A stretch of 64,000 bases of DNA from Campylobacter helveticus (lineage in GTDB: Bacteria; Campylobacterota; Campylobacteria; Campylobacterales; Campylobacteraceae), in assembly GCF_002080395.1 (NCBI RefSeq), contig NZ_CP020478.1, positions 632,886-696,885 of the forward strand, read 5' to 3'. The notes under the pieces were generated by a model that worked only from the letters and a program-made list of their open reading frames with translations, was not told the origin of the DNA and ran no database searches. Positions within the stretch are counted from its first letter, which is position 1, and every line of letters begins with the position of its first letter. Below, piece after piece: positions 9,487-19,580 of the stretch. Made by a program: the position numbers and the translations under genes.

Positions 9487-9560
9487 AAAAACCTTTTTTT
9501 ATAAATTTAAAAAATTTAAATGATTTAAACATAGAAATTTCAATCCCAAAGGAGAAGTCA

Positions 9561-9761
9561 ATGTCTCTTTATAAAAAATGCGAAGTTTGTGGAGCAAAAA
9601 TTAATAAGTTGCAAAATATCTCAAATATATTTTTACTAGGTTTTGGAAAAGAATTGCTTTGTAAAAATTGCAAAGCTAAATATAGAGCAAATTCATTGTT
9701 TATTTTTTGTATAGCGTTTTTAATGACATTTTGCTTTTATTTGTATTGTGGAGTTTATTAG
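9561..9761 (+). CDS. Small zinc-ribbon membrane protein
   Basis: About 66 residues from the ATG at 9561, chosen because AAAGGAG lies just before it and the related gene at 20374 begins with the same MSLYKKCEVCG; an ATG at 9483 overlapping the previous stop lacks support. CEVC and CKNC pairs make a four-cysteine zinc ribbon, followed by one hydrophobic helix at the C-terminus (LFIFCIAFLMTFCFYLY). Function unknown. The about 30 bases before the start are shared with the copy at 20374, so the unit was probably duplicated with its ribosome site. Confidence 0.6.
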   Translation: MSLYKKCEVCGAKINKLQNISNIFLLGFGKELLCKNCKAKYRANSLFIFCIAFLMTFCFYLYCGVY

Positions 9762-9875
9762 AATTTTTTCACTTAAATGCAAATCTAAAAAATACTCTTT
9801 TCAGTATTTTTCTATTTATTCTATAAAATGATTTTAATATATTTCATACATTTAGATAGAGTAAAGGAAAATTAA

Positions 9876-11013
9876 GTGCCTAGTGATAGAAATGTCTTAC
9901 AGCATATTGATGATTTTGTAAATGGTATATTTGATTCTACGGTTGTAACTGCTTTAGAATTGGGACATTTTATAATAAAAATTGTTGGAATTGAAAATAT
10001 AGTTTTAAATGATAACACAAAGCAAGATGAAGCCATAGAGCAAACCCAAGTCTTTTTTCAAGCTATTAAACTTATAGTCTCAAATGAGAAAGTGAAAAAA
10101 GAAGCATTTGAATTATTAAAACAGGATTTTCAAGAACGACCATTATATTATCTTGGAAGCATCGTTGGTCCTGGTGCCGTGATGTCCCTGATTAAAAAAC
10201 CAACACAAAAAATTATTTATTTTTGGCGTCAATAAAACCCAACAAGCATTTAATCTTTCCAACGATACCCTCTACCCCTACTACAAAAACATCCAAGAAT
10301 CTTTTGCTCCCCTATGCTTAATAGATAATAAAAATAGCAATTTATTAAAAGAATTTAATTTTGATGATTTTTCTTGTAGCTTTTATAGCAATAGCATTTT
10401 TAATCAAAGCCTTAAGCATTTAAATCTTATGCAAGATGAAAAAGATTATATCAATGAATACAAAATGTTTTTAGAAAAGCTTAAGCAATTTAGCCAAAAG
10501 TATAATCACTATAAAATTATGCCTATACAGCTTATCAATAACTTAAAAATAGCCTACATACAAAAGCTTTCTTTAGAAGATATTAATAATATCAACATTA
10601 ACTCTAAACTTCATCTTTTAAAAGCCTTGTATTTGTGTGAAGATTATGTTTTATTTGATAAGAATAAACAAGCCTTATTTAATGAAGAAAAAATCAAAGA
10701 ATTAGATTTTAATTCTAGTTTTTATATTATATTCTCATTACACAAAGATAAAATCACAGATACTTATTTAAAAGCAAGGAAAAGGCTTTATAAAAGCATA
10801 GATACATTTAAAAAACTTGGCTTTAAAGATTTAGAAAATGCTTATGAAGTTTATATACAATCTTTAATGGCAAAGGAAGAAGCAAAAAAAGATGAAGCAA
10901 TAAATAAAAACGAAAACTTTAGCATTTCACTCAATAATGCTAAAATACAAAATAATATTATTTTTAAAGGTAAAAAAACTTGCTTAAAACATCAAAAAGA
11001 ATTTCTACTATAG
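9876..11013 (+). pseudogene. Truncated, frameshifted modular effector (N-terminal part)
   Basis: A GTG start at 9876 with AAAGGA upstream opens a frame of 119 codons (DDFVNGIFDSTVVTALELGH). It breaks at about 10215 in a run of five T; removing one T joins it to a frame running to 11013. Bases 10267-10856 are nearly identical (590 bp, one difference seen) to 22171-22760 in the effector from 21790. After that similarity the product runs into unrelated residues and stops, so the shared central module, the HExxH domain and any partner gene are missing. It looks like the stump of a fourth effector cassette left after recombination, and can serve as a donor of homology. Confidence 0.75.
10267..10856. 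repeat. 590-bp repeat shared with 22171-22760
   Basis: Near-identical (one substitution noticed) to the N-terminal coding part of effector 3; here in a truncated effector. Confidence 0.85.
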
Positions 11014-11846
11014 TTTTTATTGTATTGATTTTTATCATAATTGTTAGTAATGTTTATGACTTTATCTATGAAGCTTTAGAATTTAAAAAAGCCAATGAAA
11101 ATAAAGCAAGAGAAAATCTTAGCGCTTTAATTAGATGGAGTGAAAATGAGGGCAAAAAAGAATTAGAATTTGCAAAAAACTTATCCAAAGAAACCTATAA
11201 ACAAGAAAGAGTTACGCAAATGATTATTAAAAATCTTAAGATGATACAAGCTAGCATTGAAGATATGAAAACTTTAACCTCTTACTATCCTACAGAAGAA
11301 GATGTTGAGCTTATGAGACAAGCTGGGCATGTTGCAACAGATTCAAATACTGATATTATACTTTATCTTTTATACAATGAAAAAAATATTACAAATCATA
11401 AAACTTATTTTTTATTTGACAAGGAAAGATTTAAAGTTTTTGAAGATTTTTTATTTTTTCTAAATACTCGTTTAGAAGAGGATTTTTTACAAAAAGATAT
11501 TCATAAGTTTGATAGCTTTGATGTAGTTAGAATTGGAATGTATATGAACACCATAATTGGCTATAATTATGCATCTACTGATATGTATTTGAGTGAATTT
11601 TTACAAGATTATATTTGTGATTTAAATACCCCTAAAACTATGACAATTTTAAATGGTATGAGTCAAATTAACACTGCTACTGATAAAGTTTTATTGTTTT
11701 TTAATAAAGAATTAAAAATACACACTGATAGTTATTTAAAAATGCAATTAGAAAAAGCAATCTATAATTTTAAAAAATTCAAACTCGGTCAAAAACAAAT
11801 CAATCAACTTCAATCTATACAAACCAAACTCAAAGAGTGCAAATAA
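10980..11846 (+). CDS. Membrane-anchored hypothetical protein before effector 2
   Basis: 288 residues from a TTG start at 10980; AAAGG precedes it and the paralogue at 16683 also starts with TTG. One N-terminal helix (IVFIVLIFIIIVSNVY, residues 12-27) is followed by a helical, Lys/Glu-rich region, so a type II anchored periplasmic protein is likely. Bases encoding VYDFIYEALEFKKANENK through the next 50 residues are nearly identical to 16750-16920. Its TAA overlaps the ATG of the modular effector (TAATG), implying translational coupling. No family recognised. Immunity protein or chaperone for the downstream effector is inference from the repeated gene order. Confidence 0.65.
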   Translation: MLKTSKRISTIVFIVLIFIIIVSNVYDFIYEALEFKKANENKARENLSALIRWSENEGKKELEFAKNLSKETYKQERVTQMIIKNLKMIQASIEDMKTLTSYYPTEEDVELMRQAGHVATDSNTDIILYLLYNEKNITNHKTYFLFDKERFKVFEDFLFFLNTRLEEDFLQKDIHKFDSFDVVRIGMYMNTIIGYNYASTDMYLSEFLQDYICDLNTPKTMTILNGMSQINTATDKVLLFFNKELKIHTDSYLKMQLEKAIYNFKKFKLGQKQINQLQSIQTKLKECK

Positions 11847-14800
11847 TGAATGATGAGTTAGAAAAAGAAATATTAACTCAAAAGGAATTAAACGAAACAG
11901 AAAAAGATTTGCAAATTGTTTTAAAAGATGCAGACATAGATGAAATAGGAGAGAAACTACTTCAAGAAGTAGAAGATACAAATAAAACGGAAAATTTTAT
12001 GCACCAAAATGAAGTTCAAGCCATGAAAGGTGCTACTGGATTTATAGACAATACAAGTGATGCAATGTCTAACTTTTTCAAAAACCTCGAACCCTACCTT
12101 CTCCCTTTCAAAATCATTATAAAAAGAGCAGATAATACCCTTAGTGCAATTGATGCTTTAATAGAATATCAAAAAACAAAAGATGGTTTAAAAGTGATTG
12201 TAAAAATTGGAACTGAATTTATCACTTCAGCATTTTTTAAAATAGGTATGGAAATAATAATCCCGGCAACAATTTCTTCTTTTGTGGCAGTGGCTATTTA
12301 CACAGGCAGTATGATGTTTGGGATTTTGGCAGGTGTTACTATTGTTAGTATAGCAATGACAACCTTTTGGTGGATTAATGCCAAAATGGAGGCTTGGCTA
12401 AAAAAGCTTGGTGTTTCATTTATTGATTTTATTAAAGAATTTGAAACTCACTTAAACTCTAAAGAAAAATATTATTATAACTTGGCACATTGTCATAAAA
12501 CACAAATTAAAAATATGCAGAAAATTCAACTATATCGTAATGGTAAAATTTTAGAAGATTTGAAGCATTATTATTACCCTTTTTACGACTTTAAAAAAAC
12601 TCCTACGCTTAATAATAAAAATATTATTGAAAGTATAAATGAATTAAAAAATAATTATAAAATATTGAGCCCAAAGGATACAATAGATAATATCCACATC
12701 AATTCAGAACCTTATTTATTAAAAGCCTTGTATTTTTGTGAAAATTTTACCAAACTTAAGCAAAATAATGAAATCCTACTCAATGAAGAAAAGATAAAAG
12801 AATTATTCCCCTACGACTCTAGCTTTTATATTATTTTTATCCTCCACAAAGCCAAACTAAATGATACTTATTTAGAGGCGAGAAAAAGGCTTTATGAAAG
12901 CATTATGGTGCTTAATCAACTTCAAAATAAAAACATATTAGAACAAAATAAAGAAAATTTTCAACAATACAATCCAGCTTCTCACTCCAAATCCCTAAAC
13001 CTTTTCATCCTAGAAAACAAAGATAAAAGTAAAAGAATCATCTTTTTAGACAATGCTTCATCGATGTCAAATTTAATTCATCTTTATGATAATCATTGCG
13101 ATATCTTTCTTAAAAATAAGTCTTTGCTTGATATTAAAAGGATAGAAAAAGAATGTGAAATTGACTTTAAAGCTCTTAATACTAAGGTATTTTTTTATGA
13201 AACACTTCTTTTAGGAGCCACTGAAAGTCATCAATTTTTATTTGAAGATAAAGAAGAAAATTTGCTTTATCATTTTAAATATGATAAAGAGAATTTAAGT
13301 GCTTTAGGGGATTTGAATATAAGATATCATCATTATAATGCAAAGATTAAACATTATTCTTTATTAGAAGAAAGCTTAAGTATCAAATTGAAGCCTAAAG
13401 AAATTCAAAAAGAAATTCTTTATAATGATCAAAGTTTTAATAAACTTTCAAAAGAAGTTTCAACCACTTCCCCATCCTCCCCCAAAGAACCAAGCTTCAT
13501 CACTCTCATCTTGCAAGATGAATGGGGTAAAGCGATTACAAATGCAAAAGTTATCATTAAAGGTTTTAGATATGATGAGAGTTTAAGTGTAGTGAAGTTA
13601 AAAAGAAAAAGTGATACATTAGGAAAGATTAGATTTGATAAGGAAAAGTATTTTAGGGATTGTTATAGCTTTAAAGTGAAGTTAGAGGATAATGAAGCTT
13701 ATCTTTCTACTCCTTTACAAAATGCTAAAAGAATCTTTAATAATTATGTAAGTCATAAAGAAGGACTCATACTTAAATTTAAAGCGAAAGAGCATTTAGT
13801 TTATGATGGCTTTAATGTTTATTATTACAAAGGAAGGGATTTAATCACTTCTTATTTAGCAAGAAGTGGCACAGCTAAAGCAGATAATATAAAACAAAGT
13901 GATAAGCAAATCGCACATTATTTTTATCAAGATGAAAAGGATAAGAGTAAGGGGAAAAAGGCTTATTTTTATTATGATGATGCAAGTATTAAAGATCAAT
14001 TTGGAACTTTACCTGAGGGAAAATATTATTTTAAAATCAATGAAATTGCTAAAGATTTAAATCCTAGTTTTTTAAAGGATTATCCTTTTGAGATAGGAAG
14101 AACTTGGGGAAAGTATTGTGTGAGATTATACACAGATAAAGAGTGTTCTAAGACTTCAAAAGAAATCAAAGATAAGGACAAAGAGCAAACCATCATAAAA
14201 GATAATTTATATTTATATAGTGTCAATGAAAAAGCAGAATTTGGTAGTAGTGGTAGCATAGGTATGGCACAAGGGGAATTGTTAGAATTATTTCATCATC
14301 AAAGTAGATTTGTAGAAGATGAAAAGGAGGGGGTTGTTCCTTTAAAAGTGGAGTATGTTAAGAAAAAAAAGTATGAGCTTGAATTTATCAAAGAAATACA
14401 ATGGGAGCTTGATAGGCGTAAAAATATAGTAGGCACTGAAAAGGGTGCGGAGCTTATCATTGATGAAAAAGCTTCTTTTGCACCGGGGACTTATGTAGAA
14501 CTTAAAGCTGATGGATTGAAGGAAAATGCACATATCGTTTGGGTTTTAGCTGAGATTCACAACGAAACAAGACTTCAAAGAATTTTAGATGGTAAAGAAG
14601 AATTAGAATTTAAAGATGTAAAGTTTTTAAAGGATGAAAGCGGATATTTTCATCAATGCTATAAATCAAATAGTAAAGCAAATAGAGAATGCAATAAAAT
14701 AGGATTTTCATTGCCATTAACAAGAACTAATGAAGAAGAATTTGATAAATATTATGCTTTGGTTTTTGCTTACGAAGATAAAATTAAAAGACTGCCTAAT

Positions 14801-15694
14801 TTAAGCGATGCTTATAAAATCATAGATATGAGTTTTAGAGTCGGATTTGGTAGAGATGATAGAGTCCAAGAGCTATTTACAAGAGAAAAACTAAAAGTCT
14901 TTAATATATATCATCTTAACCAACAAAAATCAATTAATAGTATTGAAGAAGCAAATTGGTTTTTAAGAGCGATTTTGGAAGATTGTAAAACAGGAGATTT
15001 TTTCACTTATCTTAGAACCCACCCTCAACTTGCTGGAAAAATCGCCTATATATATTATAGATTTGATTTGATTAATAAAGAATTTTTAACAAGCGTATCG
15101 GAAAAAGATAAAAAAGCCTATCTTTGGGATAGAGATGATAAATATAGTAGCACTATCATTAATGAAATTTTAGCTTTAGAATATAAAGATGGCAAAAGTT
15201 TCAAGCAGTTTTACACAAAACTTGCAAACGATGAAGATAGAAATCTTAAAGAGTGTGAAGACTTTTTACAAGCCTTAACCCAAACTATTTGCGAAAAATT
15301 TAACCTGCCCTTAGAAAAAGTAGTATTTTTTAACAAAGAACCTAGCACAACCTTATTGTTTGGAGCTTATGGAAATAATAAAATAGGATTAAATCGATGT
15401 CTTATTAAAACCCATTTTGAAACGCTTGTAAAAACGGTTTTTCACGAATGCAGACATTTTTACATAGAAAAATATTATCATCGTCATATGGACGCTTTGA
15501 GTAGTTATGTGTTTTATTCTAGAAAAACTTACATTGATGAGAGGGTTATTTTCAATGGCTTTCATAAATTCTGTGACTGTAGCCAAAAGAATTTAGTGGA
15601 TTGTATAATAAATCGTAACCAAAATGCTTATGAAATCCAGCCTAATGAAAGAGATCCAAGATATGTAGAAACCTTCATAGCTAGAAATTTATAA
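11846..15694 (+). CDS. Modular putative T6SS effector 2 with C-terminal HExxH domain
   Basis: 1282 residues from the ATG at 11846 (an upstream GTG at 11837 is less likely). A Glu/Lys-rich start is followed by a hydrophobic Gly/Ala-rich pair of segments at about residues 133-176, which could insert in a membrane or help translocation. Residues 379-537 (opening SHSKSLNLFILENKDKSK) are shared with the protein from 21790, and 538-831 with both other effectors. The region after 832 is unique. The C-terminus has H1200-E1201-C-R-H1204 and QPNERDP with E1268, the zincin arrangement. The usual Ala after the ERD of the distal motif is Pro here. Followed at once by its own partner gene. Toxin function is inferred. 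Confidence 0.75.
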   Translation: MNDELEKEILTQKELNETEKDLQIVLKDADIDEIGEKLLQEVEDTNKTENFMHQNEVQAMKGATGFIDNTSDAMSNFFKNLEPYLLPFKIIIKRADNTLSAIDALIEYQKTKDGLKVIVKIGTEFITSAFFKIGMEIIIPATISSFVAVAIYTGSMMFGILAGVTIVSIAMTTFWWINAKMEAWLKKLGVSFIDFIKEFETHLNSKEKYYYNLAHCHKTQIKNMQKIQLYRNGKILEDLKHYYYPFYDFKKTPTLNNKNIIESINELKNNYKILSPKDTIDNIHINSEPYLLKALYFCENFTKLKQNNEILLNEEKIKELFPYDSSFYIIFILHKAKLNDTYLEARKRLYESIMVLNQLQNKNILEQNKENFQQYNPASHSKSLNLFILENKDKSKRIIFLDNASSMSNLIHLYDNHCDIFLKNKSLLDIKRIEKECEIDFKALNTKVFFYETLLLGATESHQFLFEDKEENLLYHFKYDKENLSALGDLNIRYHHYNAKIKHYSLLEESLSIKLKPKEIQKEILYNDQSFNKLSKEVSTTSPSSPKEPSFITLILQDEWGKAITNAKVIIKGFRYDESLSVVKLKRKSDTLGKIRFDKEKYFRDCYSFKVKLEDNEAYLSTPLQNAKRIFNNYVSHKEGLILKFKAKEHLVYDGFNVYYYKGRDLITSYLARSGTAKADNIKQSDKQIAHYFYQDEKDKSKGKKAYFYYDDASIKDQFGTLPEGKYYFKINEIAKDLNPSFLKDYPFEIGRTWGKYCVRLYTDKECSKTSKEIKDKDKEQTIIKDNLYLYSVNEKAEFGSSGSIGMAQGELLELFHHQSRFVEDEKEGVVPLKVEYVKKKKYELEFIKEIQWELDRRKNIVGTEKGAELIIDEKASFAPGTYVELKADGLKENAHIVWVLAEIHNETRLQRILDGKEELEFKDVKFLKDESGYFHQCYKSNSKANRECNKIGFSLPLTRTNEEEFDKYYALVFAYEDKIKRLPNLSDAYKIIDMSFRVGFGRDDRVQELFTREKLKVFNIYHLNQQKSINSIEEANWFLRAILEDCKTGDFFTYLRTHPQLAGKIAYIYYRFDLINKEFLTSVSEKDKKAYLWDRDDKYSSTIINEILALEYKDGKSFKQFYTKLANDEDRNLKECEDFLQALTQTICEKFNLPLEKVVFFNKEPSTTLLFGAYGNNKIGLNRCLIKTHFETLVKTVFHECRHFYIEKYYHRHMDALSSYVFYSRKTYIDERVIFNGFHKFCDCSQKNLVDCIINRNQNAYEIQPNERDPRYVETFIARNL
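12980..14338. repeat. 1359-bp near-identical repeat, copy in effector 2
   Basis: Matches 22951-24309 in effector 3 with no indel. The part from 13459 is also shared with 6044-6923 in effector 1. Boundaries fall at module edges in the proteins. Confidence 0.85.
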
Positions 15695-15707
15695 TCAAGG
15701 AAAACAA

Positions 15708-16619
15708 ATGAGACTTCCAGAAGAGTCGCTTGAATTCTATAAATCCAATATAAGAGAAGATAAGACCATTTATTTAGGCTTAGCAAGTAATGCAAAGATA
15801 AAGGGGCTTGATGAAGAATATTTAAAAGAAGGATTTACAGATCCTATTTTTGAAAGCAGATATGCAGGGTTGCTTTCACATCATTGGAGAGAATTTATAT
15901 TTGAAGTTAGTATTTATTTGGGCAAAATTGTATTTGAAGGGAACAATATCGCCTTTAAAGCCTTTGATGTGGATGAAAATTCTTTTAAAGGGCTTAAAGA
16001 GCTTTATTTCAAAGATAAGCCTGATAAAACCATAAACGACTTAGAGCTAAAAAAATACTTTTTAAAGCTTTATAAAGATAATGCCGAGCTTTTAGCTTCT
16101 TATATCAATGAGATTAACCAAAACCGAGGCATTAAATTTTACTATGTTGAAGATAGTCAATATTTAGAACAAGATGAATTAGCCGCATCCCTAGGCAAAG
16201 TGATACAAACAAATGACTATGAGATCGTGGATTTTGGTGATGATTTATTTTATTCTTATCTTATATGGAGCTTGGAAGATTTTTTAATCCCCTACGATAC
16301 AGGCTTAGAACAAGATAAAAAAAATTTATTTTTCAATGCAGCCGTCTATAAAATATATGATAATGATTCTATGTATAAAGAAGCAAGTAAAACAAATTAT
16401 AAAAATTATGATTATCTTAATAATTTATTTTTCTCAGATATCGTCTCCCCCTTAAGATATGGTATAGGATATCTGCAAGAAGAAGTGGAACGCTTTGGGG
16501 AAGATTTGAAACACTCCCCAGGGACTCGTTTAACAAGAATTGTAAGCGTTCTTAATAAATCGTATTTCAGCCTAGAAGAAAGACCTTTTGAATATGTGCA
16601 ATCTCTTGAACGAAAATGA
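15708..16619 (+). CDS. Putative immunity protein paired with effector 2
   Basis: 303 residues, 13 bases after the effector stop, with AAGGAAAA before the ATG. It shares the N-terminal pattern of the other partner proteins (KTIYLGLASNAKI, then SIYLGKIVFEGNNIAFK) and the central motif DFGDDLFYSYLIWSLEDF, but is shorter and otherwise diverged, lacking the identical 286-bp core of the other two. No export signal. Divergence matches the divergence of the effector C-terminus, as expected for toxin-specific immunity proteins. Family unrecognised; function inferred from pairing. Confidence 0.55.
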   Translation: MRLPEESLEFYKSNIREDKTIYLGLASNAKIKGLDEEYLKEGFTDPIFESRYAGLLSHHWREFIFEVSIYLGKIVFEGNNIAFKAFDVDENSFKGLKELYFKDKPDKTINDLELKKYFLKLYKDNAELLASYINEINQNRGIKFYYVEDSQYLEQDELAASLGKVIQTNDYEIVDFGDDLFYSYLIWSLEDFLIPYDTGLEQDKKNLFFNAAVYKIYDNDSMYKEASKTNYKNYDYLNNLFFSDIVSPLRYGIGYLQEEVERFGEDLKHSPGTRLTRIVSVLNKSYFSLEERPFEYVQSLERK

Positions 16620-16682
16620 AAATTTAAAGCAAATTTCTATAATATTAGAACACAAACAATATTATTTTAAGGATAAAAATTT

Positions 16683-17528
16683 TTGCTTGAATTTTCAAAA
16701 AAAAGCCGGATTATTATTTTAGGCTTCGCAGTTTTATTTGTGGTTATTAGTAGTGTTTATGACTTTATCTATGAAGCTTTAGAATTTAAAAAAGCCAATG
16801 AAAATAAAGCAAGAGAAAATCTTAGCGCTTTAATTAGATGGAGTGAAAATGAGGGCAAAAAAGAATTAGAATTTGCAAAAAACTTATCCAAAGAAACCTA
16901 TAAACAAGAAAGAGTTACACAAGAAATCATTAAAAATTTTGAAAAGATAAAAACGAGTATAGAAAGCATGCGGACTTTGACTATTTATTCCATTACCGAT
17001 GAAGATAACAAACTTGCAATAAAAGCTTACCCATGCTATTTTTAGGTCAAATACTGACATTATACTTTATCTTTTAGATAGAGAAAAAACCTTTATAGGA
17101 CAAAAAACTTATCTTTTGTTTGATGAAAAAAGATTTAAAGCTTTTGAGGATTTTTTATTTTTTATAAATACGCATTTAGAAAAAGATGCTTTGCAAAAAG
17201 ATATAAAAGGAAATATTTTCTCTGATGTTGTTCCTTATATAAATGCTTTATTTGGAGGTTTTTTGGGGTTTTCATATCTTTACACTAGAGAGATTTTAGA
17301 AAATTTCACTTGCAAATTTAATAATCCTAAAACCGTAGCGATTTTAAATAAAATGGAAAAATTAGATGAAACCGCTGGTATGATTATAAAATGATGGATA
17401 AAGATTTTTTTATAGATGAGAAATCTAAACAACTTTTTAGGCAAAACTTCAATAAGGCATTAGAAACCTTTCATAATTCATTAACGGAAATTAAATCTAT
17501 ACAAACCAAACTCAAAGAGTGCAAATAA
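16683..17528 (+). pseudogene. Broken copy of the membrane protein at 10980
   Basis: TTG start at 16683 with AAGGA upstream. The first 120 codons include a 16750-16920 stretch nearly identical to the gene at 10980; the frame then breaks near 17030 and continues as a 93-codon frame (TDIILYLLDREK ... KTYLLFDEKRFK), then shifts again near 17394 and ends in the frame giving SIQTKLKECK, the same C-terminus as the intact copy. At least two frameshifts, so not functional as read. Downstream bases to 17598 repeat the start of effector 2 with ATG changed to ATA. Confidence 0.75.
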
Positions 17529-17598
17529 TAAATGATGAGTTAGAAAAAGAAATATTAACTCAAAAGGAATTAAACGAAACAGAAAAAGATTTGCAAAA
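17497..17598 (+). pseudogene. Remnant of the start of effector 2
   Basis: About 100 bases match 11815-11916, covering the end of the upstream membrane gene and the first about 23 codons of effector 2. The start codon is ATA instead of ATG, and the similarity ends abruptly followed by a stop. A recombination scar marking where a further effector gene was removed. Confidence 0.65.
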
Positions 17599-17663
17599 GA
17601 ATATTTAAGATATAATACCAAATTAAGTTTTAAATGTAAAAATCAAAAATTTGAAGAGCAATT

Positions 17664-18339
17664 ATGAATTTATTTTACAAAATTTATTTTTTTATTTTAT
17701 ATCATCCCATAAAAGCCTTTTTTTATTCTTGTTCTTGCTGTGAGTTCTTTTTCGTTTGTTTATGAATTTATTTTGCCCAAAAAAGAAAAGCAACCATCTC
17801 CAATTATACAAATTGCAATAAAAGATTCTGAAAGTATCCCTGATTATATAAGCAATACCAAAAGCAAAGAAATTTTTCTCTCTCAAAAGCCAAGTTTAAA
17901 AGATTTATTAGAAAAAATATCTACGGAATATCCCTTAAAATCAGGGCTTAATTTTGGAAAACCCGAATATATTGCAGGGGTTGCCACTGTGGAGAAAGAT
18001 TGGGGAGAATATATAGAAAAAATTTTGAAAGAAGATAGCGAAGAGCTCTTAAGAAAAGCCAATTCTTGTGAAATTATCAATGCAAAAAGCAAAATGCAAT
18101 GTTTTATAGAAAAGATAAATTATGTTTTTAAGGTTATAGATTCTCAAAGAAAAAATTGCACACTTGATTTTGTTAATAATGAAGACTTTTATAACAATCT
18201 TTATAGTGTAATTTACTTTGCTTTTTATGATGATGAATATGATAGGAGTTTAAAAAAGGAAGGGTATTTCTTTTCAAAGGCTTACTATGCAGCAAGGGTC
18301 TATTTTTTAGCAAATAAACAATGCTTCAAAATAAATTAA
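17664..18339 (+). pseudogene. Frameshifted membrane-anchored hypothetical protein
   Basis: An ATG at 17664 (MNLFYKIYFFILYHPIKAFF) is separated by one base in a run of seven T (about 17718-17724) from a frame continuing ILVLAVSSFSFVYEFILPKK and 190 more residues. Reading six T instead restores one protein with a single N-terminal helix and a soluble exported domain, the same layout as the other membrane proteins that precede effector genes here. A GTG at 17740 could start a shorter product without most of the helix. The following frame at 18343 is an effector stump, so the gene order again is membrane protein then effector. Function unknown. Confidence 0.55.
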
Positions 18340-18342
18340 ATA

Positions 18343-19519
18343 ATGGACAACTTAACCGAATTAAGAGAATCATTGACTTATGTCATACCATTGCAAGAAT
18401 TGCTAGAAAACGAAGAGCTTTTGGAAGAAGCTATTAATCAATATATCAAAAATCACTTAGTCAGCTGGATTTGGTAACAAATTTTATAGAATCAAAAGAA
18501 GTGTATCATAAAACTAAGAACTTTAGGAAAGCTATTGTTCATTTTACAAGTAACTTAATTGGCGGAACAGTTGTTGCAGTAGGTATCGTGGGCGGAGTAA
18601 GAACTGCTCGGTTGGAAATTACTACAATTACAATTATTCACGCAAATGATATTCCTATTGCAATTGAAAATGCAACCAATAAAGCTTTTGATGCCTATGA
18701 TAATGCTTTAGATACAATATTAGAATTTATTCTCAATGGCACAGTTTCTCTCGAAACAACAAATTTTCTTAATTCCATATATGAAAGGTTTTTTGCACCA
18801 AGAAAATTTAAGAAAATCTGTGATAGCCCCGAAGAATGTCAAATTTTACAACAAGATAACTTTCAAATTCTTATAAACAACTTCTCACTCCACACTCCTA
18901 CCCTACTCATTCTAAAGAATATAAATTTGCCCTAGCAAAGAAAAAAGAGCTTTTAGCTAAAACAACTTTGACTTCTAATGCTTATATAAAAAGTGATATA
19001 AGCTTTATAGATAAAGAATATCTAAACAATATACAAGATTTAAAAGAACAAGAACGAATCATCAAGCAAGAAGAGCAAAAACATCAACTTGCTCTAAAAC
19101 TTTACAAAGAAACTAATCAAATCAAAAATGCAATTTTTACTTTTTTATTTAAATCTTTAAATGAAAGTCTAAGCTTTCAATTAAAAAAAGAAAGAAGTAT
19201 ATTTTTAAATTCAAATCAAAGCTTAAGCATTATAGCAAGTCAAAATTATTTACTTAAAGTTTTAAGTTTAAAAGAGATAGAAAGTGTTAATGTTAATTCA
19301 AATTTTGCACATTTAAGAGCCTTATATTTGCGTGAAAACCTTTTGATTTTAAATAAAAATAATGAAACTTTATTTAATGAAGAAAAAGCAAAAGAAATTT
19401 TAGAATATAATGATGATGAATATATCCTCTTTATCTCTCACAAAACCAAACTCAACGACACTTATTTAGAAGCAAGGAAAAGGCTTTATAAAAGCATAGA
19501 TACATTTAAAATTGGCTAA
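18343..19519 (+). pseudogene. Second truncated, frameshifted modular effector (N-terminal part)
   Basis: Three frames join in order: ATG at 18343 (DNLTELRESLTYVIPLQELL), 18471-18935 with a Gly/Val-rich hydrophobic stretch (LIGGTVVAVGIVGGVRTA), and 18968-19519. The last frame (SVNVNSNFAHLRALYLREN ... LNDTYLEARKRLYKSIDTFK) is homologous to residues about 235-320 of effectors 2 and 3. Frameshifts near 18460 and 18885. It stops before the shared central modules and has no HExxH domain or partner gene. Another stump of an effector cassette. The hydrophobic segment resembles the membrane-inserting region of effector 2 in position. Confidence 0.7.
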
Positions 19520-19580
19520 ATGCTTATGAAATTTATAAGAGTTTATAAGTTATAATGAAGACAATGTTAAGGGATATTTT

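Noticed and set aside
11837-11846. GTG start of effector 2
   Set aside because: The ATG at 11846 overlaps the previous stop as TAATG and gives a natural coupled start.
11748-11981. Leu-rich minus-strand ORF opposite the start of effector 2
   Set aside because: Antisense shadow of Lys/Glu-rich coding sequence; such Leu/Phe-rich mirrors occur throughout the window.
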